Of a DNA stretch of 64,000 nt, positions 22,525 through 33,520 are shown piece by piece. Made by a program: the position numbers and the translations under genes. This DNA is from Theropithecus gelada (Eukaryota; Chordata; Mammalia; Primates; Cercopithecidae), in NCBI RefSeq assembly GCF_003255815.1, contig NC_037686.1, positions 55,525,888 to 55,589,887 on the forward strand. The letters run 5' to 3'. The notes under the pieces were generated by a model. It saw nothing but the letters and a program-made list of their open reading frames with translations, searched no databases and had not been told where the DNA came from. Positions within the stretch are counted from its first letter, which is position 1; the number at the start of each line of letters is the position of its first letter.

Positions 22525-22759
22525 AAAACTAATTTTTTATAGTTAATTTTCCTCAAATGTTAGCACTTTCTTGTGTTCCTGCTGCTGTTAGTCAGGGCGT
22601 ACTTAGTCAATTTGCTTTTCTTCTTCCTTTTCTGCGTGTTGCCTTTGAAAAATTGTAAGATGAACACTGTTTGAATGATGTGCTTAAATAGCAATTAATT
22701 TAGTTTGTTTTGCCCAAATGATTTTAGCTTTGCAGTATTTTTTCTTTTAAAAAATGTAT

Positions 22760-23330
22760 TACAGGCCATTTCAAGCCTGAATACAAGAGTAATATAAAGA
22801 ACACCTGTGTAACTATCCACCAACTTTGTTGAATCTAACATTTTGCTGTATTTGCTTCAGATGTGATTTTTTTTTCAAGTTGTGAACCTGTGTACACCTT
22901 TTTTTTTTTTTTTTTTTTTTTGAGACGGAGGCTCGCTCTGTCGCCCAGGCTGGAGTGCAGTGGCCGGATCTCAGCTCACTGCAAGCTCCGCCTCCCGGGT
23001 TCACGCCATTCTCCTGCCTCAGCCTCACGAGTAGCTGGGACTACAGGCGCCCGCCACCTCGCCCGGCTAATTTTTTGTATTTTTTTTAGTAGAGACGGGG
23101 TTTCACCGTGTTAGCCAGGATGGTCTCGATCGCCTGACCTCGTGATCCGCCCGTCTTGGCCTCCCAAAGTGCTGGGATTACAGGCTTGAGCCACCGCGCC
23201 CGGCCCTGTGTACACCTTTTGATCCCAACAACCTGGTGCATCTGTTGTGAGATTTATTCCTATATATTGTATGTAGGGTTTTTTTCTATTATAAATGGTG
23301 TATTAAAATTAAATAAAATTGTTTGCTGGT
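22760..23330 (-). mobile_element. L1M: L1 3'-region fragment, antisense, split by AluY
   Basis: 22760-22887 resembles antisense L1 3' UTR (ACCTGTGTAACTATCCACC, GAATCTAACATTTTGCTG, TATTTGCTTCAG). Weak continuation follows the Alu at 23221-23330. Confidence 0.55.
22903..23205 (-). mobile_element. AluYRa: AluYRa-type, antisense, youngest-looking element here
   Basis: Nearly consensus, with many CpGs kept, a T-tail of over 20 bases and a perfect 15-bp target duplication (CTGTGTACACCTTTT at 22888-22902 and 23206-23220). In Alu orientation it shows CTCAAGCC, AAGACGGGCGGATC, GCGAGGTGGCGGGCG and GAGATCCGGCCACTGC. That set marks the cercopithecid AluYRa lineage and is not found in human AluY. Confidence 0.93.
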
Positions 23331-23768
23331 GCATAGCAATGTGATTTATTTTTTGCTTAGTAGAACTTGCTTAAGCTTTCTGGACCTGGTAGCCTTTAAA
23401 CTACAAATTAAATGTATCTAATGGTTATAGCTATATTCAGGTTTTCTAATTGTTCTAGACTCAGTTTTGGGAAGAGATATTTTTCTAGAAAATATTCCAT
23501 TTTCAACATTATTTAAGTCTACTACATTTCAGATGTCTCCTTTTCATTTCCTTCTCTTTACTGTTGGTCTAACCATGGATTTGTAACTTTTATTTGTGCT
23601 TTGAAACAATCAGCCTTAGGTTTTCTTGAAATTTCTATCGTTCCCCTACCCCATACTTAATTTATGCTCTTATTTTTAATTCCATCAATTAGTTTTGTTA
23701 GGAGTTCTCTTTCATTTTATTCCTAAGGTTAGGTGCTTAGCTTACTAATTTTTAGGCTTTCTTCATTT

Positions 23769-23921
23769 CCTTTTTTTTTTTGAAACAGAGTCTCACTCTG
23801 TTGCCCAGTTTGGATTGCAGTGGCGTGATCTTGGCTCACTGCAATCTCTGCCTCCTGAGTTCAGGTGATTCTCAGCCTCCCAAAATGCTGGGATTACCCG
23901 CGTGAGCCACAGTGCCCAGCC
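23769..23921 (-). mobile_element. Alu: Alu, antisense, with large internal deletion
   Basis: The 3' arm start joins directly to the last part of the left arm (GTGATTCTC|AGCCTCCCAAAATG), leaving 153 bp. The join lies in the CAGCCTCC motif that occurs in both arms, consistent with slippage or recombination between arms. Confidence 0.9.
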
Positions 23922-23929
23922 GATTTTTG

Positions 23930-24057
23930 TCTGTCTTTCCCTCCCCTCCCCTTCCCTTTCTTACCCTTCCTCTCTCCTTCTCTCCCCTCCTCTTCCTTCT
24001 TCTTCAACAGGAGGTGGGATTTCTTCCCTTCCCTCCTTCCTTCCTTCCCTTCCTTCT
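23930..24057. repeat. Polypyrimidine (CCCTTT)n tract with duplicated TTCAACAGG
   Basis: C/T-rich on the plus strand over about 125 bp. CTTCTTCAACAGG occurs at about 23999 and again at about 24053 at the AluJ tail, so part of the Alu tail seems duplicated. Confidence 0.85.
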
Positions 24058-24317
24058 TCAACAGGGTCTCCATGTGTCATTCAGGCTGGTGTGCACAATC
24101 ATGGGTTACTGCAGCCTTGAATCCTGGGCTCAGCCTCCTGAGTAGGTGGACTGATAGGTGTTTGCCACTACACCTGGCTAATTTTTAAAAAATGTTTTGT
24201 AGAGACAGGGGCTCACTGTGTTGCCTAAGCTGGTCTTGAACTCCTGGGGCTCAAGGGATCCTCTCGCCTTGGCCTTCCAGAGTGCTGAGATTATGGTGTA
24301 AGCTACTGTGCCTGGCT
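24058..24317 (-). mobile_element. AluJ: AluJ-type, antisense
   Basis: Diverged antisense dimer (AGGGTCTCCATGTGTC, GCAGCCTTGAATCCTGGG, TGTTGCCTAAGCTGGTC) ending near CTGTGCCTGGC. Confidence 0.9.
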
Positions 24318-24737
24318 AATTTTTTTTCTTTTATTTCATGAATTATTTTAAAGGTCATTTTAGTGTTTTCAAATACATCAAAATTTGTAAATTCAGATTT
24401 TACTATTTCAGATTTTATCATATAATTGTCAAAGTACCTGGATGATATTGATTCTTTGGTATTGGTTGAGATTAACTCTGTGACCTGGTATAATCGTTCC
24501 ATGTCTGCTTGAAAAGAAGGTACATTCTAATTGTTGGGTGTTGGTTAGGTCTAATGTGTTGCTTAGATCGTGATTGTTAATTATTTCATTCATCTTCTAT
24601 AGTTTGACTAATTTTTTTACTACTCAACCATTGACTAGTATATTAAGCCCTTCCTTCATAATTGTGAATTCATGAAATTCCCCGTTTAATTCAATGTATT
24701 TGAGGCTAAATTGATAAACAGGCAAATTCAGGATAGG

Positions 24738-25039
24738 TTTTTTTTTTTTTTTTTTGAGATGAGGGTATCACTTTGTCATCCAGGCTGGAGTGCAGTGTCA
24801 CAATCACTGCTCACTGCAGCCTCAGCCTCCTGAGCTCAAGTGATCCCCACCTCAGCCTCCTGAGTAGCTGGGACTACAGGCGTATGCCACCACACTCGGC
24901 TAAGTTTTTTATTTTTTTCTGTAGAGATGGGTTTTTGCCATGTTGCCCAGGCTGGTCTGGAACTCCTGGGCTCAATCTGTCTGCCGGCCTTGGCTACCAA
25001 AGTGCTGGAATTACAGGCGTGAGCCACCACACACCACCC
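24738..25039 (-). mobile_element. AluJ: AluJ-type, antisense
   Basis: Full antisense dimer flanked by AAATTCAGGATAG / AAATTCAGAATAG, a near-perfect target duplication within the L1. Confidence 0.93.
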
Positions 25040-25560
25040 AAATTCAGAATAGTTATATTCTTGTTGGTGGAATCTTTTTCTCATTATATAGTGACATTTT
25101 ATTTCTAATAGTGACTTCTGCTTTAGTGGCTATTTTGCTTGATTTTAATATGATTATAGCTTTTTTGGGTTACTGTTTACTTGGTATATATTTTTTTCTT
25201 TATGGTCTTACTATATTGCCATAGTTGCCCTTCTTCTAAACAACATATAGAGGTTTAAAATTTAATCTGAGAATCTATGAATTCAATCTGTTTATATTTG
25301 GATTTGTTTATTTTTGACTTTGTGGCTCCTGCCCCAACACACACACCTTTTAAGGTTTTAATTTTCTCTTTTCTTGGTAGTATGTTCTTCAGTTCTCATT
25401 TTACTGTCCATTCTTCTGGAAGTTTTATATTATTTTAGTGGTTACGTTTAAATATTTAACTTGAACATGTCACGTAAAAAGTGTATAATCATCATTTCTT
25501 CAACATCCTTTCTTTAAAACAAAATCCCAAAAACAAAGACCTTAGAATACTTCAACTCTG

Positions 25561-25958
25561 ATAGCTCGTCTTCATTTATAGGTGTTATACTTTTCTCTGG
25601 TGTTTTTGCTTTCTTACTTTTTTAATCCTGAAATTTTACATAATTATTATTATTATTATTTGGTTGGCACATGTTTAGGTTTACCCAATGGCTTACTGGT
25701 ATTCTAAATAAATATATATAAGGGGATTTTTTTTTTTTAATTCAAGTTTTGCAGCCTCATATGACCAAATTCCAAACCTCCTGGGAGTGGGGAAAAAAAG
25801 ACTCTTAAAAAAAGATACCTGCTTGCAAAAAGAATTTACTACAATACGGAAAAGTGTATGGGAGAAAGTATATATTTCTAGAGACTTTGAGATAACATTT
25901 AACGTTTTGGCTATTTAACTTCTTCCTTTCAGTTTCTCTCTTTCCAGTTTCTGCCTTT
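25561..25958. other. Unassigned AT-rich DNA with (TTA)n
   Basis: A TTA run at 25641-25663 and an A/T-rich stretch at 25706-25742. Probably more decayed L1, but not clear enough to call. Confidence 0.45.
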
Positions 25959-26196
25959 TCTGTTGTATTATTCTGCTCAGGTTGTGATAACAAAATACTA
26001 CAGACTGGCTGGCATAAACAACAAAAATTCATTTTCTCCACAGTCTGGAGGCTGGAAGGCCAAGATGAAGGTGTTGGCAGGGTTGGTTTCTCCTGAGGCC
26101 TCTCGGCATGCAGATGGCCACCTTCTCTCTTTGTTCTCACTAGGTCTTTCCAGCTGTGCCTGCACATCTCTGGTATCTCTTACGTGTCCAAGTTTC

Positions 26197-26491
26197 TTTT
26201 TTTTTTTTTTTTTTGCAGAGTCTCGCTTTGTCACCCAGGCTGGAGTGCAGTGGCACGATCTCGGCTCACTGCAAGCTCCACCTCCTGGGTACACGCCATT
26301 CTCCTGCCTCAGCCTCCGAGTAGCTGGGACTACAGGCATGCACCACCATGCCCGGCTAATTTTTTGTATTTTTAGTAGAGACAGGGCTTCGCTGTGTTAG
26401 CCAGGATGGTCTCGATCTGCTGACCTTGTGATCTGCCCGCCTCGGCCTCCCAAAGTGCTGGGATTACAGGCATGAGCCACCGCGCCCGGCC
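26197..26491 (-). mobile_element. AluY: AluY, antisense
   Basis: Full antisense AluY with GGCC end, inserted in the MLT1 LTR. CCAAGTTTCTT / CAAATTTCTTC flank it as a mutated duplication. Confidence 0.95.
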
Positions 26492-26522
26492 CAAATTTCT
26501 TCTTATAAGAATACCAGTCAGT

Positions 26523-26829
26523 GTTGGGCGCGGTGGCTCATGCCTGTAATCCCACTTTGGCAAGCCGAGGCGGGTGGGTCACTTGAGGTCAGAAGTTCGA
26601 GACCAGTCTGGCCAAAACGGTGAAGCCTCGTCTCTACTAAAAATACAAAAATTAGCTAGGTGTGGTGGCACACGCCTGTAGTCCTAGCTACTCAGGGGAC
26701 TGAGGCAGGATAATCTCTTCAACCCTTGAGGCGGAGATTGCCGTGAGCCGAGATGGCGCCACTGTACTCCAGCCTGGGCGACAGAGGGAGACTCTGCCTC
26801 AAAACAAAAACAAAAAACAAAACAAAAAA
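26523..26829 (+). mobile_element. Alu: AluS-type, sense
   Basis: Sense dimer with an A-tail broken by C (AAAACAAAAAC). AGAATACCAGTCAG / AGAATATCAGTCAG flank it as the target duplication. It is head-to-head with the antisense AluY 31 bp upstream. Confidence 0.95.
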
Positions 26830-26995
26830 AGAATATCAGTCAGATTGGGTTAGGGCCCACCCTAACAGCCTCATTTTAACCTTATCACCCCTCTAAAGAC
26901 CCTGTCTCCAAATATAGTTACATTTTGACCTGCTGAGGGTTAGGGCTTCAGCATATAAATTATGGGGGAGGGGGACACAAATCAGCTTGAAACAC

Positions 26996-28867
26996 CCATT
27001 TTTCATCTTTCTTTTGGCAAAGGGTGTTGTTATTACATGCAGTTCTGTGTTCATTGGGGATACAGAAGTGAGACAGAAGTAGTTCATGTCCTCATGAGAC
27101 TTTCATCTAGACAAATCTAGTGATAATCTCTCTGTCCCTTTCTGTCTCTCCCTCCTGCTCTCCCTCTCCATCCCTCTATACACACACAATAGGGCACCTG
27201 CGGACTCCTATCAGACTTGTTGCTCTGTGATCACTAATGTAGCGACTCTGTTTTACATAGGAGAAAAAGAAAAAGCCTTTACAGTCTTCAAAACCCCGCA
27301 CTTAATGTTTTTATAGTTGTTTTCAAAAGCTCTGCTCAGATTCAGCCTGTCTCAGATTGGACTGTTGACTTTTTGTCTTTTGCATTTATTGCCCTTCTTT
27401 TCTTTTTCCTAATTTCCATCTACTTGTGAGATTTGTTGCTGCTGTGGAAAGACTGTATTCCATAGTTTAACATAGGGAGGGTGAATTTCCTAGTTGGTTT
27501 TTTTTTTTTTTTACAAGCTACTGAGTTCTCCACTTCTGTGATTCATTCATGTGTTTTTTCTTGCTGCATTTCAGAAAACTCCCTGCTTTATTAAGGTTTA
27601 GGTGACAGGTCACCCCATTTTGAGTGAAACGCCTGAACAGAACAATTAAAGAGAAAATGAAAGGATTCAAGTACAATAGAGAGTGGGAAAAAAGAAAGAA
27701 ATCTGTGGAGTTTATTTGTCTACATGTCCATTCACTTTAAATACTGTTTCTAAGGTATCCCTGATTCCTCAGGTGCCCAAAGTCCCAAAGTGAGAGATGC
27801 GTTTTAAAAAACCAACACCAACAAAAAAGCAGTGTTAGCCGCATTTGATATTTTGAGTACTGCAGCTGAGATGTCAGTGATCCATAGTGAATCTTGAATT
27901 GATTCTTAGAACTGCACATCTGAGATGTGTAAGAGGTTTTCCCCACTACTTAGTCTGCCTAGTTGGCAGAATTGATGTGGAAACGTTTTCTAGTATAATT
28001 ATTGTTTTACAAAAGAAGTGTGAAGCATATAGAATGTTTGTGGGGGGAAGGGGGCAGTCTTTCCCGGTCTGAATTGTCTCTAAAACAAGTGATGTATATG
28101 GAAATGTCCAAAGGAGTAAAACTTGAAGGTGGCTCGGAATTTGACCTCTAGGTAGGAGACAATTTGTACTTCAACTTCCTCCTGAAATGTTTTTCTAAGA
28201 GTAAGAACAACATCATCTTGAGGGGGAAAACGGCAAGCATGCAGAGGAGTCATATGGCCTTGTTAGTCCAGTCCAGCTCCGTGGAAAAGGCTTTCATTTG
28301 TATGCTGCCTAATTATACTGTAAGAGAAAAGACTGAATCCATTAACTAGCCAGGCCCTTTGTGTCACTCCTGAATCCCTTTAATTTCGGGGCTGCATAGA
28401 AGCTTTATTCAGAGCATTCCTAGTCCTGCACTATCTTTCCTGTCTGGATGCCAGGCCCTATTCATGGTGTTCTCACTGCAGGAAGTTCTCACAGTCATTT
28501 GGGGTGGATGGAGGGGGAGGGGAAAGATGAGGGAAGGCAGAGGACTATGTGGGTCTTTCCCCCTCTCCATTTCCTGCTCTGCCCCTTAAAAACAAAACAA
28601 AACACCAAACAAAAAGCACACTCAGGAACGTAGCTATAAGGGAGGGTCTTAAGTGACTCAGTGGATTGATAACTCCTGTTAAATAACAGAAAATGTGTCT
28701 TCTTCTGACATCTATTTACAAGTAGTACTAAGACTCAGAAAAAGCTTTTCAGGTCCGATGAGGGTAGGAGTCATTGGAATGGCAATGTGCTCCAAAGGAG
28801 TTTATTCCTTACAGTGAATGTATTTTAAAGAACTTTTAAAAGTTTTAAATTTTTAAATTTTGTATTT
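26996..28867. other. Mostly unassigned DNA, 1.9 kb
   Basis: A weak L2-like antisense patch at 27045-27115 (GGGGATACAGAAGTGAGAC). Otherwise no repeat, exon or RNA gene recognised. Short frames (27737-27946, 28164-28349, 28448-28633) have no domain. Confidence 0.45.
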
Positions 28868-29023
28868 TCTTTTTTAGAGACAAGGTCTTGCTCTGTTGCC
28901 CAGGCTGGAGTGCAGTGGCATGAACACGCCTCTCTGCAGCCTTAAACACTTGGGCTCAGGCAGTCTTCTCGCTTCAGCCTCCTGAGTAGCTGGGACCACA
29001 GGCATGAGCACTGTGCCTGGCCA
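28868..29023 (-). mobile_element. FLAM: Alu monomer (FLAM/AluJ-like), antisense
   Basis: One Alu arm, diverged: AGAGACAAGGTCTTGCTC, GCCTCTCTGCAGCC, GAGTAGCTGGGACCACAGGC, then CACTGTGCCTGGCC. No second arm. Confidence 0.8.
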
Positions 29024-31605
29024 GGCCCCCCTGCCCCCACCCGGTAAAGAATAGCTCTTAAGGTTGTGCTAGTAGTAAGTTGGGAGTTGACACAGAGAAG
29101 CTGGGTGTTCAAGCAAACATCTAAACATTTTAAAATCTAAATGGGAAGATAAAGAGGCCAAGGAATAAGTATTATTTAGGTTTGGTTTAGAACATGTGAC
29201 CTTTTACAACAGATGCTAAATTGTTGTTACATTTCCAATCTTTTCAAATAGATATGCAGATAAAGAGGGGAACTAGAATGATTTTGTTTTAAGAGGCCGG
29301 TGTGGTAGAAAATAGATATAGATGAGTGTAAATGGAATCTTGAGAGTAGCAGGGCACCAGTTTTGAATTGCCAGGATGTTCTCTTGGTTAATAGTAGTTG
29401 TGTAACCCAAGGGAAGCTTGATCTTGTTGTGTTTTGTTTGCTTTGAATGAATAAATTATCAGGGAGTGGTCAAGGTTAGATTCCACTCTTGTTACATGTT
29501 TAATATCTTTGTCAAAACTTTTGGGATCATTTCAAGTGTCTGCTCTCTTACTGTCTCAGTAGATCCTTATTGAAGCTGACCTTGCAGTTAAAATCAACAA
29601 CAACAACAACAAATCAAACAGCTAGTCAAATCCCTGAAAAATCTTCAGTGGACAGTAAGTGTGAATAACTGGATGAAAACTAAATAAAAGTGGAGAGTGT
29701 AGTTGTGTGTTGTGCCATATTACTACTGTGACATACACTTAAAGATTATAAACAAAGAAAAATAGCTATTTAAGGGTTATGACAAAAAGAATTCTGACAC
29801 TTGGAACCCTTGACTAGATGCATAGGAAACCAGGTAATAGAATAGAATAAGGATGAAGAACTGAATATCAGTAGTTCGCATTGATAGAAATAGTACGGAA
29901 CTTTTTCTGTTCTGTTTTTTAGTGAGGTGGGCATGAGGATATGCTGCACATTTTATTATGTTTAAGGATGTTTTCTTAGGTAAAGTTCTTTTCTAATATG
30001 AGAAGCTGATGACTAAAATGTTTTTAGTTCACAGTATTCTATATGATTTATCCTTTTAATGTGCTATTTTCTGATTTAATCAACTGAGTTTATATAAGTC
30101 ACCTAAGACTTTTACAATATGGTTTATATAGAGAGTTTGATTAGAGGAAAATAACTGAAGGCTTGTTTTTATAATAGTAATATAATAACTATCATTTGCT
30201 GAACCCAGCAATGCCCCATAAGTTACACAGGTGCTTTGCATGCATTGCTGGCATCTGGTCCTGATCCGTAGCAGATGTTTCTGTTCACTGCCTTCCTAAA
30301 AATTTAATCAGGTCACTGTAGATGTGTGTAGCTGCATTCAGGGGCTCTACTAAAGAGTGGGGCTTTAGAAATTCATTAGTTACTAAACATTGAGACAGGA
30401 GCATGCCCTATCCATGCTGCCCACTCTAGGATGGGCTTCACCCTTCCTTCTCAGGATATAACATGTTACTATTGTTGATGTACCTTCTAACAAATTAGGC
30501 CATAAAAGTATAATTTCCCCCAAATTACGACTTTTTAAAGTTTGCAATTTATTTCTCTGCAAGTTCAATTAATGAAATTGACTGTTTTGTAAGATTTCTT
30601 CTTATGAGCCAAAGAAAGAGAAACCATAGTAATTTTCGATCCTGTGAGATTGAGGCTATTGCTTTTCCTTGAAATCAGCCCTTTTGGAGTTGGGTTGATT
30701 ATTTTCTTGAGCTGTCACCTATTCCTGATTCTCAATAAGGGCTGTGTGGTGAAAGCATTTTGTTACACCCATGTAACTAGCCCTTCAGCTTGTAATTCCC
30801 ACCATGCTTGTCTTAAACACTTCAGCTGTTCTTCTGAACTGCTTTACCATCTTACCTTATCCAGAGAACCTGCCATTGTACTTTGTCTTAGATTCTGGCC
30901 TCTCAGTTGTGCCTGAGTTACTTGGTCAGCTGCTCTGTTCTGCTGAGGAATTCTTTTCATCTTTGTGCAACAGGCATTCCCCATCACCTGTCTTGTCACT
31001 CTGGCACACTGTGCTTGGAGACAAGACTAGGCAGTTGTTGTTGGGTATGAATGTTGGGGTAGCAGTAGGGCATGTCTGTGTGTGCACAGGAATCTGCAGG
31101 GTGCCTGTCTGCAAGTTGGCCACTCTTCTAGAGGTGTAGAGGCTGCAGTCTTCATACTTTTTTTCCCCTCCTGAACTGTCTCTCTGCCAGTTTCGGTGTA
31201 ATAAAATGTGTTTGGCTTTCAGAGGCTTTCCTGTAAAAGGAACAAGAAGATTGCATTTTGCAGTTACGATGAGAGAGCAAGGTGTGGTGCTTTGGGGAGC
31301 ATCATGGAAAGGACTAGAAGGTGTTTGAGAAAGCTTAGTCTACTTTGTATCCACAGTATCAAAAATAGGCCTCCCCAGACCCCTGACGGAAATATCAGAA
31401 GGGAGATCTGCTTAGTTATTGTATCAAAGGGTAATGGAAGTCATTCCCCATGTAATTTGTTATAAGGGTAACAATGATATATATAATGTACCAGATTCCA
31501 CATGTAAATTAAGAGAGAAAAAATAGGATTGAGGGTGTAATGTTCACGCCATTACAGTTCTGTAATGTTTAATAGAAAGTATCAATTGCCATAGTCAGCT
31601 ATACC
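29024..31605. other. Alu-free, mostly unassigned DNA, 2.6 kb
   Basis: Contains a (CAA)n run at about 29596-29611. Open frames at 30644-31139 and 31208-31465 (85-111 codons) show no known domain. I cannot exclude conserved non-coding DNA. Confidence 0.45.
30170..30260 (-). mobile_element. MIR: MIR-like fragment, antisense
   Basis: AATAACTATCATTTGCTGAA followed by a GTGCTTTGCATGCATT segment resembles the reverse of a MIR 3' end. Confidence 0.55.
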
Positions 31606-31720
31606 TGGTGGTACATACCTGTAGTCCCAGCTACTTGGAAGGGTGAGGTGGGAGGATTGCTTGAGCCCAGGAGGTCAAGGCCTGGGCAGCATTGCAATAT
31701 CTGAAAAAAAAAAAAAAAAA
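31606..31720 (+). mobile_element. Alu: Alu right/left monomer fragment, sense
   Basis: GGTGGTACATACCTGTAGTC through GGCCTGGGCAGCATTGC with an internal deletion and an A17 tail. Old (FLAM or AluJ). Confidence 0.8.
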
Positions 31721-32162
31721 TGACTGTAGTCTTTCAAGGATTCCTAATATGTGTCTCCAGGACCACAATAGGCTTCTTGACATTGACAGATTTTTGTCTT
31801 TGAGTTAGCCAGCTAGACAAGAGCATTTTGAAATAACTGACATAGTGAAATTAGCTGATGTTTTTTGTAGGATGCAGAGGTTTAGACATTTTATGTTTCT
31901 TTCTTTGTTGTCCCCTGGATTGTTGTCCTCTGGATAGATGATCATTGTAATCCTTTCATTCTGTGTAGATGGATGAAAGTTGAAAAGCACTTCTGTAACT
32001 AGCCAGAACGTCCAAAACCTTATGCTGTCATGCTCTGTCAGCCCATTGGCTCATTCTTTTCCTTTCTTTAGGTTCTTACCAATACCAGTTTTCTCAATAA
32101 ATAACTCCTTCCCCTCTAATGATTCCTATGGAGAAAGAGGGCAAAGTTTAGATAGTGCGGTG

Positions 32163-32507
32163 GTGTAAGTGTTTGTGTCCCTGTGCAATTCATATGTTGA
32201 AATCCTAAACTCCAAGGTGATAGTTTTAGGAGGTGGGGACCTTTTTGGGGGTGATTAGGTCATGAGAGCAAAGCCTTCATGAATAGGATTAGTGCCCTTA
32301 CAAAAGACGCCTGAGAGAGACTATTCTCCTTCCACGCTGTGAGGATACAGTGAGAAGGTGCCAGCTATGAGCTAGAAATCTGACCCTCACCAAGGCACCA
32401 CATCTGCTGGTGCCTTGATCTTGGACTTCCCAGCCTCCAGAACTGTGAGAAACACATTTCTGTTGTTTATAAACTGCTCCTTATAGCAGCCCAAACAGAC
32501 TAAGACA
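32163..32507 (+). mobile_element. MaLR-type solo LTR, sense
   Basis: CATATGTTGAAATCCTAAAC, GGGTGATTAGGTCATGAGAG, CTTCCCAGCCTCCAGAAC, then TAGCAGCCCAAACAGACTAA at the 3' end. The same family occurs in reverse at 49966-50340. ERVL-MaLR (MLT-like); precise subfamily not assigned. No internal viral sequence. Confidence 0.8.
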
Positions 32508-32819
32508 GATAGAAAATTGCTTTATTTTGTGCTGGTAAGATAGTTTGTAACTATTTTTTGTTTGCTTGAACTGGGCAGTTTCTATTGGGGATTTCTTAGA
32601 AGGTATTATTCTCTCTTCTGGGGGCAATTCTCTTTTCTTACTTTCCCTTAGCAAACTATTCTTTTTGCCTTTTCTTTATGTCTGGTTAGGGCAAAAAGAA
32701 ACATGATTTGTGAGAATATTTTTGTTCCCCCCTCTTCAATTTGTGCCAAGTGAGAACACAGATGAATGTTTTTTTCTTCCTTTCATTCTTTTTTTTTTTT
32801 TTTAAATAAAATGTGTTAG

Positions 32820-33520
32820 AATGTGCTACACTAGCTCATGATTCCCAAATAACTTCAGTGGCTTGAAATAATAAAGGTTTAATTTCTGCTCATGTTGTAT
32901 TAATTATCAAAGAGGGAGAGGGAAGCTTCATATACATCATTATCTACTCAGGGAGCCAGGCTGATGGAGTGAACACTATCTGGAATGTTGCTGGCTACCA
33001 AAGGGAAAAGAAAGTTCTAGAGGGCTTCAGCTCACTTGGCAGAAGTGGCATGGCTTACCCAGCCACCAGGGAGCTAGGAAGGATAATCCTGCCATGTGCC
33101 CAGAAGGAGAGGAGACCCACACATTTAGCATGCCATCGTCTGCAAGTAATGGACAGCCTGAATCAAACAAGCTTAAATAATCGGGGGATTATTATTTCAC
33201 AACACTGAGAATCCAGAAGTGGTTGGGATCTGGACCATATGTGGTATGATGAGGAATTAATTGATGTCCTTAAAGACTTTAGTTTTTTCTCCCTCTGAGC
33301 TCTGCTATCCTTGACTTGGCGGTTTGCTCTCAGGCAGGCTTCCCTCTTGGCCATATGCTGCTGTAGCAGTTCTACATAGCACTTTTGGAAATGACTGTCT
33401 AGAGAAGAGGGAGATAGGAAGAAACGGATACTTTTCCTTAAGAAAATTTCCCCAAAGCCCCCAGTTAGGTTTCCCACGTATCAGTGGGAAGAATTGTAAT
33501 ATACCCATTCTAAACCAGTT
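32820..33520. repeat. Two ancient interspersed-repeat-like stretches, unclassified
   Basis: 32845-33110 (AACTTCAGTGGCTTGAAATA, GGGAGCCAGGCTGATGGAG, CTGGAATGTTGC) and 33140-33450 (GCAAGTAATGGACAGCCTG, TGCTCTCAGGCAGGCTTCCC) read like common MER/LTR-class repeats. I cannot name the families. A 104-codon minus frame here is not a gene. Confidence 0.5.

Larger units (their letters stand above)
23400..25560 (-). mobile_element. L1M: Old L1 ORF2-region, antisense, heavily interrupted
   Basis: Diverged antisense L1 in the segments 23400-23768, 24318-24737 and 25040-25560. Recognisable parts include CCATGTCTGCTTGAAAAGAA, CATTCTAATTGTTGGGTG, and the TATATAGTGACATTTTATTTC / AGTGACTTCTGCTTTAGTGG run. 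The reverse-transcriptase reading is destroyed. Three Alus and a pyrimidine tract interrupt it. Confidence 0.7.
25959..26995 (-). mobile_element. MLT1: MLT1 solo LTR (ERVL-MaLR), antisense, split by two Alus
   Basis: Outer part 25959-26196: GTGATAACAAAATACTACAG, AGTCTGGAGGCTGGAAGGCC, GTTGGCAGGGTTGG. It continues at 26492-26522 and 26844-26995 (GATTGGGTTAGGGCCCACCC, AGACCCTGTCTCCAAATATA, GAGGGTTAGGGCTTCAGC). Only LTR sequence remains; no internal viral gene is seen. Confidence 0.9.

Noticed and set aside
25963..26400. 145-codon plus-strand frame, the longest in the window
   Set aside because: It spans the MLT1 LTR and an antisense AluY; the translation is repeat-derived with a phenylalanine run from the Alu T-tail.
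31208..31465. 85-codon frame after a pyrimidine-rich AG
   Set aside because: The acceptor-like sequence is weak, there is no known domain, and no matching donor keeps a frame.
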